From Klebsiella oxytoca NBRC 105695 (GTDB lineage Bacteria; Pseudomonadota; Gammaproteobacteria; Enterobacterales; Enterobacteriaceae): DNA of 64,000 nucleotides. Under the pieces are notes generated by a model. The model saw nothing but the letters and a program-made list of their open reading frames with translations. It was not told where the DNA came from and searched no databases. Both the position numbers and the translations under genes were made by a program. Positions 33,856-44,258 of this stretch are shown here, piece after piece. Each line of letters opens with the position of its first letter. The stretch's first letter is position 1. The stretch lies in the NCBI RefSeq assembly GCF_001598695.1, contig NZ_BCZK01000006.1, positions 62,001 through 126,000 on the forward strand. The letters run 5' to 3'.

Positions 33856-33890
33856 AATAGCTGGATTGTCCTGGCGAGAAAGGATACCCA

Positions 33891-34697
33891 ATGAGCGCCC
33901 TGCAAATTATCTATCCCAACGATATGCTTCATCCGTCACAACCTGACGAGATGTTTTTAGCTGAGTACACTTATGCCTGCCAAAGCAGTATTACCTGCCT
34001 GTTACTCTCATCAGAGGCTGTGGCGCTGGGCGACTACCGCTTTTCATCCAGTTTTTCAGCCAATATGCCGGTACTGTGGCGCGGATGGATGCTGCACCCG
34101 GATGAGTACGAAAGTTTATCCCGAGCGGTGGAAAAGCGAGGCGCTCGCTTATTAACGTCATGCCAGCAATATCTTCAATGCCACCATTTGCCGGGCTGGT
34201 ATGAAAGTTGTCGGGATCTCACGCCAGAAACCATCGTGACTAGCGAAGATGCTGACTTTGCTGCCCTCACTAAGGAATATGGTTGGCCTGCTTATTTTGT
34301 GAAGGACTATGTAAAGTCGCTCACAACCTCCCGCGGCTCAATCGCTCGCAATGCGCAAGAAATTGATGAAATCATCACATTGCTTAAACAGTTTCGCGGT
34401 GAAATTGAAGGAGGAGTTTGCCTGAGACGCGTGGAGAAATTTGATACATCCAGCGAAAGGCGATTCTTTGTTCTCGATGGCAAAGTTCATGCCGCAAACG
34501 GCGATATTCCTGCCAGGGTTAGCGAAATCGCCGCACGTATAAACAGCCCTTTTTACTCTATAGATGTTATCAATGATGAAGCTGGTGCTTTGAGGCTCGT
34601 CGAGATGGGTGACGGCCAGGTATCGGATATCAAAGAGTGGTCCGTTGAGCGTTTTGTGAAAATGCTGAGTGACTATGCGGTAAGTCAGGAAATTTAA
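33891..34697 (+). CDS. ATP-grasp domain protein (R2K/DUF4343-like), not core
   Basis: 268 residues, not a K-12 gene at this place. The C-terminal half looks like an ATP-grasp fold of the R2K type: the nucleotide-binding lysine segment YFVKDYVKS, then LRRVEKF...ERRFFVLDGKV, then FYSIDVI...LRLVEMGDGQVSDIKEW with acidic metal ligands. Such enzymes form amide-like bonds using ATP; the substrate is unknown. The N-terminal 120 residues resemble the usual substrate-binding part. The DNA looks more AT-rich than its neighbours. AAAGGA lies 7 nt before the start. It occupies the infA-clpA gap, where E. coli has tRNA serW and, in some strains, a type I-F CRISPR system; its stop is 2 bp from a CRISPR repeat remnant. 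Confidence 0.8.
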   Translation: MSALQIIYPNDMLHPSQPDEMFLAEYTYACQSSITCLLLSSEAVALGDYRFSSSFSANMPVLWRGWMLHPDEYESLSRAVEKRGARLLTSCQQYLQCHHLPGWYESCRDLTPETIVTSEDADFAALTKEYGWPAYFVKDYVKSLTTSRGSIARNAQEIDEIITLLKQFRGEIEGGVCLRRVEKFDTSSERRFFVLDGKVHAANGDIPARVSEIAARINSPFYSIDVINDEAGALRLVEMGDGQVSDIKEWSVERFVKMLSDYAVSQEI

Positions 34698-34699
34698 GG

Positions 34700-34727
34700 A
34701 TGGAATGCTGCTTTTACGGCAGTGAAC
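34700..34727 (-). CRISPR. Solitary degenerate type I-F CRISPR repeat
   Basis: On the minus strand it starts GTTCACTGCCGTAAAAGCAGC. It matches the canonical repeat at 48041-48068 at 19 of the first 21 bases (leader-proximal end) and at 21 of 28 overall. One inner pair of the Cas6f hairpin is broken. No second repeat is found 60 bp away, and no cas gene is present. The ATP-grasp stop codon lies 2 bp from its distal end. Confidence 0.78.
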
Positions 34728-34835
34728 TGGGCAAACCGCACCCCATCATATTGTTATTATTGAAATTAAATAATAAACCTCCTCTGCCATATTATTTTTA
34801 ACCGGTTTTTTTTATTTAAAATCAACATGTTAAAA
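34728..34835 (-). promoter_or_regulatory. Type I-F CRISPR leader remnant with IHF consensus
   Basis: AT-rich flank on the leader side of the remnant repeat. It shares three blocks with the flank of the array at 48041-48068: CGCACC (offset 10 versus 11 nt from the repeat), TATTGTT (22 nt in both) and AAAATCAACATGTTAAAA (91 versus 92 nt, 16 of 18 identical). The last block holds AATCAACATGTTA (34820-34832), a perfect match to the IHF consensus WATCAANNNNTTR. IHF is known to bend CRISPR leaders during spacer integration. Confidence 0.7.
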
Positions 34836-34866
34836 AAACGAATAAAAGGATTCAGAAGAGAGGCAT

Positions 34867-34893
34867 AAAAAAACCGGCCCTGAGGCCGGTTTT
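34867..34893 (-). terminator. Terminator after clpA
   Basis: On the minus strand AACCGGCC / GGCCGGTT with a TCAG loop, followed by seven T. Confidence 0.92.
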
Positions 34894-34912
34894 GACGTTT
34901 CACGTAAGCGAC

Positions 34913-37195
34913 TTAATGTGCCGCTTCCGGTTTGTGCTTTTGCGCGCTCTGGAAGGCGTAGGTCAGCGCATTTTTCTCTTTATCCAGCTCAACGATCACC
35001 TGACCGCCGTCAACCAGTGAGCCAAACAGCAGCTCGTTGGCCAGCGGTTTTTTCAGGTTGTCCTGAATCACCCTCGCCATCGGACGCGCGCCCATGGCCC
35101 GGTCGTAGCCTTTCTCGGCCAGCCAATCGCGGGCTTCCTGGCTTACTTCCAAAGAGACGCCTTTCTGATCCAGCTGGACCTGCAGCTCAACGATAAACTT
35201 ATCCACCACCTGGTGGATAACCGTCGTGGACAGGTGATCGAACCAGATAATGTTGTCGAGGCGGTTACGGAACTCCGGCGTAAAGATCTTTTTGATCTCA
35301 TCCATCGCATCCGGACTGTTGTCCTGATGGATAAGGCCAATCGATTTACGCTCGGTTTCACGCACGCCGGCGTTGGTGGTCATCACCAGCACCACGTTGC
35401 GGAAATCCGCTTTGCGGCCGTTGTTATCGGTCAGCGTACCGTTATCCATTACCTGCAACAGCAGGTTAAAGACGTCCGGATGCGCTTTTTCAATTTCATC
35501 GAGCAGCAGTACCGCGTGCGGATGCTTAATAACCGCATCGGTCAGCAGCCCGCCCTGATCGAAACCGACGTATCCCGGAGGCGCACCAATTAAGCGGCTG
35601 ACGGTATGACGTTCCATATATTCGGACATATCAAAACGCAGCAGCTCAATACCCAGCGACTTCGCCAGCTGTACAGTAACCTCGGTTTTACCCACCCCGG
35701 TAGGCCCGGCAAACAGGAAAGAGCCGACAGGTTTGTGCTCATGGCCAAGCCCGGCGCGCGCCATCTTGATCGCTTCGGTTAAGGCCTCAATCGCTTTATC
35801 CTGGCCAAAGACCAGCATTTTCAGGCGATCGCCAAGGTTCTTCAGCGTATCGCGGTCGCTGCGGGAAACGCTCTTCTCAGGAATACGCGCAATTCGCGCC
35901 ACCACGGACTCAATATCCGCCACGTTGACCGTTTTCTTACGTTTGCTCACCGGCATCAAGCGCGCGCGCGCCCCGGCTTCGTCAATCACGTCAATCGCCT
36001 TATCCGGCAGATGACGATCGTTAATGTATTTCACCGCCAGTTCCACCGCCGCACGTACCGCTTTCGCGGTGTAACGCACGTCGTGGTGCGCTTCATACTT
36101 CGGCTTCAGACCGTTAATAATCTGCACCGTCTCTTCCACGGAAGGTTCGGTGATATCAATTTTCTGGAAACGACGCGCCAGCGCGCGATCTTTTTCAAAG
36201 ATGTTGCTGAACTCCTGGTAGGTCGTCGAACCGATAACCCGGATTTTACCGCTGGAAAGCAGCGGCTTAATCAGGTTAGCGGCATCGACCTGCCCGCCGG
36301 AAGCCGCGCCCGCACCAATGATAGTGTGGATCTCATCAATGAACAGAATACTGTTGGTATCCTGCTCCAGCTGCTTAAGCAGCGCTTTAAAGCGTTTTTC
36401 AAAATCGCCGCGGTATTTAGTGCCAGCCAGCAGCGAGCCAATATCCAGTGAATAGATAGTGCAGTCGGCCATCACTTCCGGTACGTCGCCCTGCACGATA
36501 CGCCAGGCGAGACCTTCGGCAATTGCGGTCTTACCGACGCCGGATTCCCCCACCAGCAGCGGGTTGTTCTTGCGACGGCGGCACAGAACCTGAATAGCAC
36601 GTTCCAGCTCTTTCTCGCGGCCGATCAGCGGATCGATACCGCCTACGCGGGCAAGCTGGTTGAGGTTGGTGGTGAAGTTTTCCATACGATCCTCCCCGCC
36701 TGCTTGCTCTTCACTGCTGCCAGGCTGGCTTCCGCTGTTATCGGAAGACTGGCTCGGCTCGTCTTTGCGCGTACCGTGAGAGATGAAGTTCACCACATCA
36801 AGTCGGCTGACTTCATGTTTACGCAGCAGGTATGCCGCCTGAGACTCCTGTTCGCTGAAAATCGCGACCAGAACGTTGGCGCCGGTCACTTCGCTGCGAC
36901 CGGATGACTGGACGTGGAAAACAGCACGTTGCAACACGCGCTGGAAGCTCAGCGTCGGCTGAGTGTCGCGCTCTTCTTCCGTTGCAGGCAGTACGGGTGT
37001 GGTCTGTTCGATGAAGGCTTCAAGTTCCTGACGCAGCGCGACCAGGTCCACTGAACACGCTTCAAGCGCTTCGCGGGCCGAAGGGTTGCTAAGCAGCGCC
37101 AGCAACAAGTGCTCGACGGTCATGAACTCATGACGGTGCTCGCGCGCTCTGGCGAAAGCCATGTTTAAACTGAGTTCCAGTTCTTGATTGAGCAT
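34913..37195 (-). CDS. clpA: ATP-dependent Clp protease ATP-binding subunit ClpA
   Basis: 760 residues, a Hsp100/AAA+ unfoldase that feeds ClpP. The N-domain (1-145) binds ClpS. AAA module D1 has Walker A GESGVGKT and module D2 has GPTGVGKTE. The ClpP-docking IGL-type loop is in [11 protein letters not shown]. The start at 37195 ([20 protein letters not shown]) is chosen because GGGGGAGG lies 6 nt upstream and it matches the family; the frame continues to 37225 at the clpS stop. It is 30 bp downstream of clpS. Confidence 0.97.
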   Translation of the reverse strand: MLNQELELSLNMAFARAREHRHEFMTVEHLLLALLSNPSAREALEACSVDLVALRQELEAFIEQTTPVLPATEEERDTQPTLSFQRVLQRAVFHVQSSGRSEVTGANVLVAIFSEQESQAAYLLRKHEVSRLDVVNFISHGTRKDEPSQSSDNSGSQPGSSEEQAGGEDRMENFTTNLNQLARVGGIDPLIGREKELERAIQVLCRRRKNNPLLVGESGVGKTAIAEGLAWRIVQGDVPEVMADCTIYSLDIGSLLAGTKYRGDFEKRFKALLKQLEQDTNSILFIDEIHTIIGAGAASGGQVDAANLIKPLLSSGKIRVIGSTTYQEFSNIFEKDRALARRFQKIDITEPSVEETVQIINGLKPKYEAHHDVRYTAKAVRAAVELAVKYINDRHLPDKAIDVIDEAGARARLMPVSKRKKTVNVADIESVVARIARIPEKSVSRSDRDTLKNLGDRLKMLVFGQDKAIEALTEAIKMARAGLGHEHKPVGSFLFAGPTGVGKTEVTVQLAKSLGIELLRFDMSEYMERHTVSRLIGAPPGYVGFDQGGLLTDAVIKHPHAVLLLDEIEKAHPDVFNLLLQVMDNGTLTDNNGRKADFRNVVLVMTTNAGVRETERKSIGLIHQDNSPDAMDEIKKIFTPEFRNRLDNIIWFDHLSTTVIHQVVDKFIVELQVQLDQKGVSLEVSQEARDWLAEKGYDRAMGARPMARVIQDNLKKPLANELLFGSLVDGGQVIVELDKEKNALTYAFQSAQKHKPEAAH

Positions 37196-37225
37196 AGGCA
37201 CCTCCCCCAAGTTTATTGCCTGCAT

Positions 37226-37543
37226 TCAGGCTTTTTCTAGCGTACACAACAACGGATGTTCGTTCTCCCTCGCATATTGGTTCACCATCGATACTTTGGT
37301 TTCCGCGACTTCAGCGGTAAACACCCCGCAAATCGCTTTACCTTGATAGTGAACCGTCAGCATCAGTTGCGTTGCACGTTCAACATCATAAGAAAAGAAT
37401 TTTTGTAACACGTCAATAACAAACTCCATTGGAGTGTAGTCATCATTGACTAATATCACTTTATACATAGATGGCGGTTTTAGCGCATCTTTAACTTCGT
37501 CCTCGATTAGCTGATCGAAGTCCAACCAGTCTCTCTTACTCAT
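37226..37543 (-). CDS. clpS: ClpA adaptor for N-end rule substrates, ClpS
   Basis: 105 residues. It delivers proteins with Leu, Phe, Trp or Tyr N-termini to ClpAP. The substrate pocket motif [18 protein letters not shown] and the ClpA-binding part [21 protein letters not shown] are intact. It is first in the clpS-clpA operon and divergent from cspD. Confidence 0.97.
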   Translation of the reverse strand: MSKRDWLDFDQLIEDEVKDALKPPSMYKVILVNDDYTPMEFVIDVLQKFFSYDVERATQLMLTVHYQGKAICGVFTAEVAETKVSMVNQYARENEHPLLCTLEKA

Positions 37544-37867
37544 CGTCAGTGTTCATCATCGGTTGCTGTTGCCAACAGGCGGTGGCCTGTCGATGACCAG
37601 AGGCTATGCACATCACAAATCTACAATAGATCATAGATAATTATCATCTATTACTTCCATCCGCGATGTCTGTCACATTCCCCGGCAATAGCGTTAACTG
37701 CTTCAAATTTTGACGCATTTTTCACCGTCCCCGGTCGTCAATCGCTTGACGCATTTCCTGATTTCTCTAAATTGTAGTGGCGAGAGTTGGCGAGCAAATG
37801 AACAACTCGTCACTCCACTACCGGTTCATTCCATCTTACTTATAAGATTTACGAAGGATGTCGAAGT
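37544..37867. promoter_or_regulatory. Divergent clpS-cspD regulatory region
   Basis: 324 bp without a gene. It contains the AT-rich near-palindrome ATAGATAATTATCATCTAT at about 37634-37652 and an AGGATG-type ribosome site before cspD. No coding potential was seen. E. coli cspD is induced in stationary phase and is not a cold-shock gene; no specific regulator site is claimed. Confidence 0.5.
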
Positions 37868-38098
37868 ATGGAAATGGGTACTGTTAAGTGGTTCAACAAT
37901 GCCAAAGGGTTCGGTTTTATCTGCCCTGAGGGCGGCGGCGAAGACATTTTCGCCCATTACTCGACCATCCAGATGGATGGTTACAGAACGCTAAAAGCCG
38001 GACAAGCGGTTCGGTTTGATGTTCACCAGGGGCCAAAAGGTAATCACGCCAGCGTGATCGTCCCTGTTGAAGCGGAAGAAACAGAAACAGCCGCATAA
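37868..38098 (+). CDS. cspD: Cold-shock-domain replication inhibitor CspD
   Basis: 76 residues. The cold-shock fold has RNP1 GFGFI and RNP2-type DIFAHYS motifs. CspD binds single-stranded DNA and slows replication in stationary phase. The core is almost identical to E. coli, while the acidic tail (EAEETETAA) is slightly longer. Confidence 0.96.
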   Translation: MEMGTVKWFNNAKGFGFICPEGGGEDIFAHYSTIQMDGYRTLKAGQAVRFDVHQGPKGNHASVIVPVEAEETETAA

Positions 38099-38132
38099 CT
38101 CTTTTGCTTCATTGTGTACATCCTGCCAGTAA

Positions 38133-38162
38133 AATGCCAGTCCTTCTGACTGGCATTTTTTT
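38133..38162. terminator. Terminator shared by cspD and macB
   Basis: AATGCCAGT / ACTGGCATT stem with a CCTTCTG loop, then seven T on the plus strand. The A-run on the other side also gives minus-strand transcripts of macB a modest T-tract. Confidence 0.9.
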
Positions 38163-38166
38163 ATCG

Positions 38167-40113
38167 CTACTCCCGTGCCAGGGCGTCGACCGGGTCCAGA
38201 CGAGCCGCATTGCGCGCCGGGAGCCAGCCAAACAACACTCCGGTCAGCGTCGAGCATAAAAATGCGGTCAGCAGCGCCAGCGGCGAAAAGCCGATTTCCC
38301 AGCCGGGCAAAAACAGCTGCAGCACGAAGGCAATCAGCAACGAAAGCGTCACGCCCAGCGCCCCGCCGACCAGGCAAACCAGCACCGCCTCAATCAAAAA
38401 CTGCTGCAGTACGTCGCTGGCCCGCGCCCCGACAGCCATACGGATACCGATCTCTCGCGTGCGTTCGGTAACAGAGACCAGCATAATATTCATCACGCCA
38501 ATCCCGCCGACCACCAGCGCAATCACCGCCACCAGGGTCAGAAATAGCTGTAGTGTATGTGTGGTCCGTTCCGCCGTTTTCAAGATGCTGTCCATATTCC
38601 AGGTGAAAACATCTTTCTTACCGTGGCGCAGTTCCAGGAGACGTAACAGCTGCTGCTCGGCAAGCGCGCTGTCGTAACCTTCATTGACCCGGACGGTGAT
38701 GGAGTTCAGCCACGACTGCCCCATAACCCGGCCGGCCATCGTGGTATAGGGTAACCAGACGCGCAGAATTTTGCTGCTGCCAAACATCGACTGTTTTTCA
38801 TCGGCAACGCCGATGACCGTCGCGGGCATGTTGCCGACAAGAATCACTTCGCCAACGACCCGCGCTTTGTGCGGAAACAGCTGTCGACGCGCGTTGCTAT
38901 CGAGCACCACCACCTGCGCGCGGCTATTTAGCTGGAGTTCGTTGAAGGTGTTGCCTTCGCTAAAAGTCATACCGTAAACGTTAAAGTACTGCGCCCCCAC
39001 GCCCTCAGCGCTAGCGGCAACGTCGATATTATCCGCCCGCAGACGCAGGCTTTTGGAGACCGCAGGGGTCGCCGAGCTGACCCAGAGCTGTTTCTGAATA
39101 GCAAGCAGATCGTCGTACTTCAGCGACTGCTGATAGCGGGGATCGTCATCGCCGAAATCCTTACCGGGATAAACATCAATGGTATTGGTGCCGATGGCGC
39201 GGATATCGGCCAGCACCATTTGCTTCGCGGCATCGCCCACCACCACAATCGACACCACCGATGCAATGCCGATAATGATCCCGAGCATCGTCAGCAGCGT
39301 GCGCATTTTATTCGCCGCCATGGCGCGCCAGGCCATGACCAGCGCCTCGCGAAAACCGCTACTGAACTGACGCCATGCCGACGGTTCGGCCGCCGTGCGC
39401 TGGCGCAGCGCGCCGCCTTGCGCGGAGCTCAACGCGGGCGGGTTACGCACGATCTCACCGTCGTGTATCTCAATGACCCGCTCAGCCTGAGCCGCCACCT
39501 GCGGGTCATGGGTGACGATAATGACCGTATGTCCCTGCGCTTTCAGCTGGTGAAGGATCCCCATGACCTCTTCGCCGGAGCGGCTGTCCAGCGCACCGGT
39601 AGGCTCATCCGCCAGAATCACTTCCCCGCCGTTCATCAGGGCGCGGGCGATACTCACCCGCTGCTGTTGGCCGCCGGAGAGCTGTGAAGGTTGATATTCT
39701 GCCCGGTCGCCAAGCCCCAGTCGTACCAGCAGCTCATGGGCGCGGGCCAGCCGCGCTTTGCGCTCCGCTCCGGCATAGACCGCCGGCACTTCCACGTTCT
39801 GCGCCGCGGTGAGATGCGATAGCAGATGATAGCGCTGAAAAATAAAACCGAAATGTTCCCGCCGCAGGCGCGCCAGCTCATCGCCGTTGAGACGTGCCAC
39901 GTCGGTTCCGGCAACCCGATAGGTGCCGCTGGTGGGTTTATCCAGACAGCCGAGAATATTCATCAGCGTGGATTTCCCTGAGCCGGAGGCCCCGACAATA
40001 GCCACCATCTCGCCGGCGGCAATGCTCAACGTAATACCTTTCAGCACCTCAACGTTGCCATCGCCGGAGGGGTAGCTGCGGCGAATATCACGCAGTTCAA
40101 GTAACGCCGTCAT
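38167..40113 (-). CDS. macB: Macrolide export ATP-binding/permease protein MacB
   Basis: 648 residues. The N-terminal ABC ATPase has Walker [10 protein letters not shown], signature [16 protein letters not shown] and Walker [14 protein letters not shown] membrane part with four helices and a large periplasmic domain follows (about 270-540). With MacA and TolC it forms a tripartite pump for macrolides, enterotoxin-like peptides and porphyrin. Its start overlaps the end of macA by 4 bp. Confidence 0.97.
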   Translation of the reverse strand: MTALLELRDIRRSYPSGDGNVEVLKGITLSIAAGEMVAIVGASGSGKSTLMNILGCLDKPTSGTYRVAGTDVARLNGDELARLRREHFGFIFQRYHLLSHLTAAQNVEVPAVYAGAERKARLARAHELLVRLGLGDRAEYQPSQLSGGQQQRVSIARALMNGGEVILADEPTGALDSRSGEEVMGILHQLKAQGHTVIIVTHDPQVAAQAERVIEIHDGEIVRNPPALSSAQGGALRQRTAAEPSAWRQFSSGFREALVMAWRAMAANKMRTLLTMLGIIIGIASVVSIVVVGDAAKQMVLADIRAIGTNTIDVYPGKDFGDDDPRYQQSLKYDDLLAIQKQLWVSSATPAVSKSLRLRADNIDVAASAEGVGAQYFNVYGMTFSEGNTFNELQLNSRAQVVVLDSNARRQLFPHKARVVGEVILVGNMPATVIGVADEKQSMFGSSKILRVWLPYTTMAGRVMGQSWLNSITVRVNEGYDSALAEQQLLRLLELRHGKKDVFTWNMDSILKTAERTTHTLQLFLTLVAVIALVVGGIGVMNIMLVSVTERTREIGIRMAVGARASDVLQQFLIEAVLVCLVGGALGVTLSLLIAFVLQLFLPGWEIGFSPLALLTAFLCSTLTGVLFGWLPARNAARLDPVDALARE

Positions 40114-41225
40114 TTCGCTGCTCCGGCCGCACCTTCGCCGATAATGACTTCATCCCCCTCTTCCAGCCCTTTCACCACCGCCACATCGGTGTCATTCCGC
40201 GCACCGATAACGATTTCACGCTCTTTAACTTCACCGGTACGTAGCAGACGCACGTGATAGCGGTTATCGCCGATGGCCTCCCCCAGCGCGCTCAGCGGGA
40301 TGGTGATGACGTTTTTGACTTCCGAAAGCTGAATATGCACCTGGGCGGTCATCTCCAGGCGCAGGATGCCCTGCGGGTTCGGTACCTCAAAGCGGGCGTA
40401 GTAGAAGATGGCGTCGTTAACCTTTTCAGGCGTCGGTAGAATATCCTTCAGCGTCCCTTCATAGCGCGTCAGCGGATCGCCCAACACCGTAAACCAGGCC
40501 TTTTGCCCCGGCTTGAGATGGATGACGTCCGCTTCCGAAACCTGCGCCTTCACCAGCATGGTGCTGAGATCGGCCAGGGTCAAAATATTCGGCGCCTGCT
40601 GGGCGGCAATCACCGTCTGCCCCTGCAGGGTGGTGATTTGCGTCACTTCCCCGGACATCGGCGCCAGAATTTTGGTGTAGTCGAGGTTGGTTTTAGCCGT
40701 ATCCAGGGTGGCCTGATTGCGTTTGACCTGCGCTTCAATCGTGCCGATTTGCGCCTCTTTCACCGCCAGGTCGGTCGCGGCGGTGTCCAGGTCCTGCCGG
40801 GAGACCAGCTGACGCTGCGCCAGCTGCTGCTGGCGAGCTAAAGTCGCCGCAGAGAGTTTACGCTCCGCGCGCGCCTGGTTGAGCTGCGCCCGCAGCTCCA
40901 TCAGCGTCGCTTCAACTTCCTTAATCTGGTTTTCCGCCTGCTCCGGGTCAATAACCCCCAGCAGCTGGTCTTTTTTCACTTTGTCGCCAATCTCGACGCG
41001 CAGCGTTTTGAGCTGTCCGCTCACCTGCGCCCCGACATCCACTTTTTTTAACGCATCCAGCTTACCGGTCGCCAGCACGCTCTGCTGCAGATCCCCTTTA
41101 CGCACCACCAGCGTCTGATATTGCGGCAGCGGCGCATTCAGTATTCGCCATCCCCAGACGGCGAGGGCCAGCACGACAATCGCCAGCAGCCACCAAATTT
41201 TCCTGCGCTTTCCATTTAATTTCAT
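40110..41225 (-). CDS. macA: Macrolide efflux periplasmic adaptor MacA
   Basis: 371 residues, a membrane-fusion protein with one N-terminal membrane helix ([17 protein letters not shown]), a long coiled-coil hairpin (about residues 90-170) and barrel-sandwich plus beta-barrel domains ([18 protein letters not shown]). It links MacB to TolC. ATG at 41225 is chosen because AGGA ends 6 nt before it. The K-12 neighbour ybjX does not lie between macA and ybjD here; only 174 bp separate them. Confidence 0.95.
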   Translation of the reverse strand: MKLNGKRRKIWWLLAIVVLALAVWGWRILNAPLPQYQTLVVRKGDLQQSVLATGKLDALKKVDVGAQVSGQLKTLRVEIGDKVKKDQLLGVIDPEQAENQIKEVEATLMELRAQLNQARAERKLSAATLARQQQLAQRQLVSRQDLDTAATDLAVKEAQIGTIEAQVKRNQATLDTAKTNLDYTKILAPMSGEVTQITTLQGQTVIAAQQAPNILTLADLSTMLVKAQVSEADVIHLKPGQKAWFTVLGDPLTRYEGTLKDILPTPEKVNDAIFYYARFEVPNPQGILRLEMTAQVHIQLSEVKNVITIPLSALGEAIGDNRYHVRLLRTGEVKEREIVIGARNDTDVAVVKGLEEGDEVIIGEGAAGAAK

Positions 41226-41399
41226 AACCATTCCTGATGTTTTAATCCGCAGAACCCGCGTCAATTCTATCTAAATGCGGTAACAGAATAACGTTCATTT
41301 TTAGCTGCGCTTAATTTTTGTTTAACTGAGGTTGAGTGACGTGCAGATGCAGACGCGCCGGAATCGCTCCCGGCACGAAGAGATAAACGTTGGTCGCCG

Positions 41400-43058
41400 C
41401 TAATCCGCCCGCCCGCGCGCCAGCCATAGCACGCGAGAAAACATTTTTTTCAACAGCGTCGGAATGGCGTCAACGCCGCGACGTCCGGCCTCCATCGCCA
41501 CTTCAATCGCCAGGTCAGGCTTAGACGAGCGATGAATCGCTTTGGTGATCACCCGCCGCATATTCATAGGAATATTCATCGGCAGCTGCGCGACCCGATG
41601 ATAAACATCATCGAATCCCTGACGATACATAAAATGTTCCATATCCATCGCCGGTAGCGCGGTGAGATGGTCTCGCTCCAGCATTTTATCGTCATTCAAC
41701 AAACTGCGAACGGTGGCGGCGTATTTCTTCCCGGCTTCATCGCCATCCACCAGCACGTGCCACTCAATGCCCATTCGCCGGGCGAACTTAATCAGCGGTT
41801 TTAAACCCGACTGGGCAAACTCGATCACCTTCACCCCTTCCGCATCAAAGTGATGGCCGCACTGGCGGGCCAGTTCGTTGATAACCCAGGTTTCCGTCTC
41901 GCCTTCCACCAGCAGCCAGCAGCGGGCAAACAGCGATGAAGCGCGGTTAAAACGAATATGAAATGCGATGCGTCGACTGTCTTCTGCATTCATTCCACCA
42001 GGCCCCAGCCGCCAGGCCGACACCCGTGACGATTCACGCACCAGTCGGCACACATGCTCGACGGGCGTTAGCGACAGCAGCTCGCCGGAGTTCGTCGTCG
42101 TCACCCGCTGCAGCGGCAGCAAATTGAGCAAATGCCAGGCCACGGATAGCATAATGGGGTGCAGTCGGGTTTCCGGATCCTCAATTAACAGCAGCGGCCG
42201 CGCATCGCGATCGAGTCTGACGGTCCCTTTCGCCTGCAACAACGTGGAAAAGAGCCCCAATAAAATCACCCGATGGCTACGGCCGCCGGGTTTGTCGATC
42301 ATACGGTTGATGATGTCCAGATAGCGCCAGCTGCGCTGTTCATCATGTGAATGGCGGCGCATCAGGCGGTGACGAGATTGCGCGCTGCTCTGCTCGGCAA
42401 AATAGTGCTCCAACAGCTGCACCATGGCCGACAGCCCCTGTCTGATTTGCCCGTCGGTTAAATTTTGCGGATGGTGCACCAGCTCACGGGAGAGAAAATC
42501 GAGCTGGCGGGCGGTAATTTCGATCTGCGGCGAATGCGGCACGGTACCGTTGTGGATCCGCCGCATAAAACGGGCATCGCGCAGGCGCAGCACCGGCATC
42601 AGCCGCACCAGGTGACGGGCGAGCTCATCAATATTTTCAACCTCCAGCGCTTCCCCTTCGCCGTTAATAAAGCTGCGCAGAGTCATCACGCTATCATCAT
42701 CGGCAAGCTCCCCCTCCAGGCGGTAGAACACTCGCTGATAGCCATCGTCGCAGGGTACCCAGCAATTGCTGAGCGGCCGATAGCGGCGGACCCGATGGCG
42801 GCCCGGTTCATTTTCACGGAAGGTCAGAATAATATGCAGATGACGCTCGCGCCCCTGAACATCCCCGGGCGGAAACCAAAAATCTTCCCGAACAAAATGA
42901 TAGAGATCGAACTCAGGCGACAGGAGCAGCGTCAGGGCATCCAGCAGGCTGGATTTACCCCATGCATTTTCGCCAATCAGCACGTTATTTTGCTCCAGCA
43001 TCAACGATAACCGGTTGATGCCGCGAAAGCCTACTATTTCGACGCGCTCAAGATGCAT
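41400..43058 (-). CDS. ybjD: OLD-family ATP-dependent nuclease-like protein YbjD
   Basis: 552 residues, the E. coli length. The ABC-type ATPase half has Walker A GENAWGKS (residues 29-36) and LLLIEDPETRLHPI as Walker B. The C-terminal TOPRIM domain has LLVEGETETWVI and LVDGDEAGKKYA with the conserved Glu and Asp pair. OLD proteins are nucleases, some of them antiphage; the function of YbjD is not established. It is monocistronic and opposite to aqpZ. Confidence 0.93.
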   Translation of the reverse strand: MHLERVEIVGFRGINRLSLMLEQNNVLIGENAWGKSSLLDALTLLLSPEFDLYHFVREDFWFPPGDVQGRERHLHIILTFRENEPGRHRVRRYRPLSNCWVPCDDGYQRVFYRLEGELADDDSVMTLRSFINGEGEALEVENIDELARHLVRLMPVLRLRDARFMRRIHNGTVPHSPQIEITARQLDFLSRELVHHPQNLTDGQIRQGLSAMVQLLEHYFAEQSSAQSRHRLMRRHSHDEQRSWRYLDIINRMIDKPGGRSHRVILLGLFSTLLQAKGTVRLDRDARPLLLIEDPETRLHPIMLSVAWHLLNLLPLQRVTTTNSGELLSLTPVEHVCRLVRESSRVSAWRLGPGGMNAEDSRRIAFHIRFNRASSLFARCWLLVEGETETWVINELARQCGHHFDAEGVKVIEFAQSGLKPLIKFARRMGIEWHVLVDGDEAGKKYAATVRSLLNDDKMLERDHLTALPAMDMEHFMYRQGFDDVYHRVAQLPMNIPMNMRRVITKAIHRSSKPDLAIEVAMEAGRRGVDAIPTLLKKMFSRVLWLARGRAD

Positions 43059-43439
43059 ATCCCCTCCGCTCGGTGGCTACTTTCTCCTTCAGTTATCAGC
43101 AGTATAGCGAGGTGGGGAGGAACATGACACACCCGCTACTCCGCGCTGCAGGATAAATCTTAAGCGTATGTATCCGCACGGTGACTATTCAGCTTGCAAA
43201 TTACTTACCGGGTTGCCAGTTTTTTAATTTGTTCTGTTCTACACTTCAACTCGGTAGACATTACTGAAGGAATCACATCACCTTGCCCTAAATCAAGTTA
43301 CCTCGATTTATATTGCTAGTGCGACAATGTTGAACGTCCATAAAATAGCGGCGCTTTATTTTTATCGTCGTTATTTATATCGATAAATAAAGACCGGCGC
43401 GGTTTTCCGCGCTCGTAACATTATTTTATTGAGGTGGTT
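43059..43439. promoter_or_regulatory. Divergent ybjD-aqpZ region
   Basis: 381 bp without a gene. TTGCCCTAAATCAA (43283-43296) resembles an FNR site with one intact half. Near aqpZ a hairpin GGCGCGG / CCGCGCT (about 43396-43412) precedes the GAGGTGG ribosome site. An inverted repeat TTTATCG / CGATAAA spans about 43360-43388. Confidence 0.45.
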
Positions 43440-44135
43440 ATGTTTAGAAAATTAGCAGCAGAATGCTTTGGTACATTCTGGCTGGTGTTTGGTGGTTGCG
43501 GCAGCGCCGTTCTGGCGGCGGCCTTCCCGGAATTAGGTATTGGTTTTGCCGGCGTCGCGTTAGCCTTCGGCTTAACGGTATTAACCATGGCGTTTGCCGT
43601 CGGTCATATTTCCGGCGGCCACTTTAACCCGGCAGTCACTTTAGGCCTGTGGGCCGGCGGTCGTTTCCCGGCTAAAGAGGTGATTGGCTATATTATCGCC
43701 CAGGTTGTCGGCGGTATTATTGCCGCCGCTATTCTGTATATCGTCGCCAGCGGTAAAGCGGGCTTTGACGCCGCCGCCAGCGGGTTCGCGTCGAACGGTT
43801 ACGGCGAACACTCACCGGGCGGTTTCTCCATGCTCTCCGCAATTGTGATTGAGATTGTCCTGACCTGCGGCTTCCTGTTGGTCATCCACGGCGCCACCGA
43901 TAAAAACGCTCCGGCGGGCTTCGCCCCTATCGCCATTGGCCTGGCGCTGACCCTTATTCACCTGATCAGCATTCCGGTCACCAACACTTCTGTCAACCCG
44001 GCTCGTAGCACCGCGGTAGCGATTTTCCAGGGCGGCTGGGCGCTGCAGCAGCTGTGGCTATTCTGGGTGATGCCGATTATCGGCGGTATTCTCGGCGGCG
44101 TGCTCTACCGTACTCTGCTGGAAAAACGCAGTTAA
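43440..44135 (+). CDS. aqpZ: Aquaporin Z
   Basis: 231 residues, six membrane helices. The two NPA boxes are in [10 protein letters not shown] and SVNPARSTA; the arginine of the selectivity filter follows the second box. It is a water channel of the inner membrane. ATG at 43440 behind GAGGTGG gives [14 protein letters not shown], the conserved start; a start two codons earlier is unlikely. Confidence 0.97.
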   Translation: MFRKLAAECFGTFWLVFGGCGSAVLAAAFPELGIGFAGVALAFGLTVLTMAFAVGHISGGHFNPAVTLGLWAGGRFPAKEVIGYIIAQVVGGIIAAAILYIVASGKAGFDAAASGFASNGYGEHSPGGFSMLSAIVIEIVLTCGFLLVIHGATDKNAPAGFAPIAIGLALTLIHLISIPVTNTSVNPARSTAVAIFQGGWALQQLWLFWVMPIIGGILGGVLYRTLLEKRS

Positions 44136-44151
44136 GCACCCTCGCTTCTCT

Positions 44152-44184
44152 GAAGGCCCGGTTTCCCGGGCCTTTCTTTTTTTC
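44152..44184 (+). terminator. Terminator after aqpZ
   Basis: AGGCCCGG / CCGGGCCT stem with a TTTC loop, followed by a T-rich tract. Confidence 0.93.
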
Positions 44185-44258
44185 GACTACTTTACTCAGT
44201 CCGGCGATTTGGGTAGTGTCAGGGACGCTATTTTCACTCTGCAAGGACCACGTCGTTC

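Noticed and set aside
33733-34912. tRNA-Ser (serW) expected between infA and clpA from E. coli synteny
   Set aside because: No tRNA cloverleaf, anticodon stem or CCA end was seen; reported as absent here, subject to a tRNA search.
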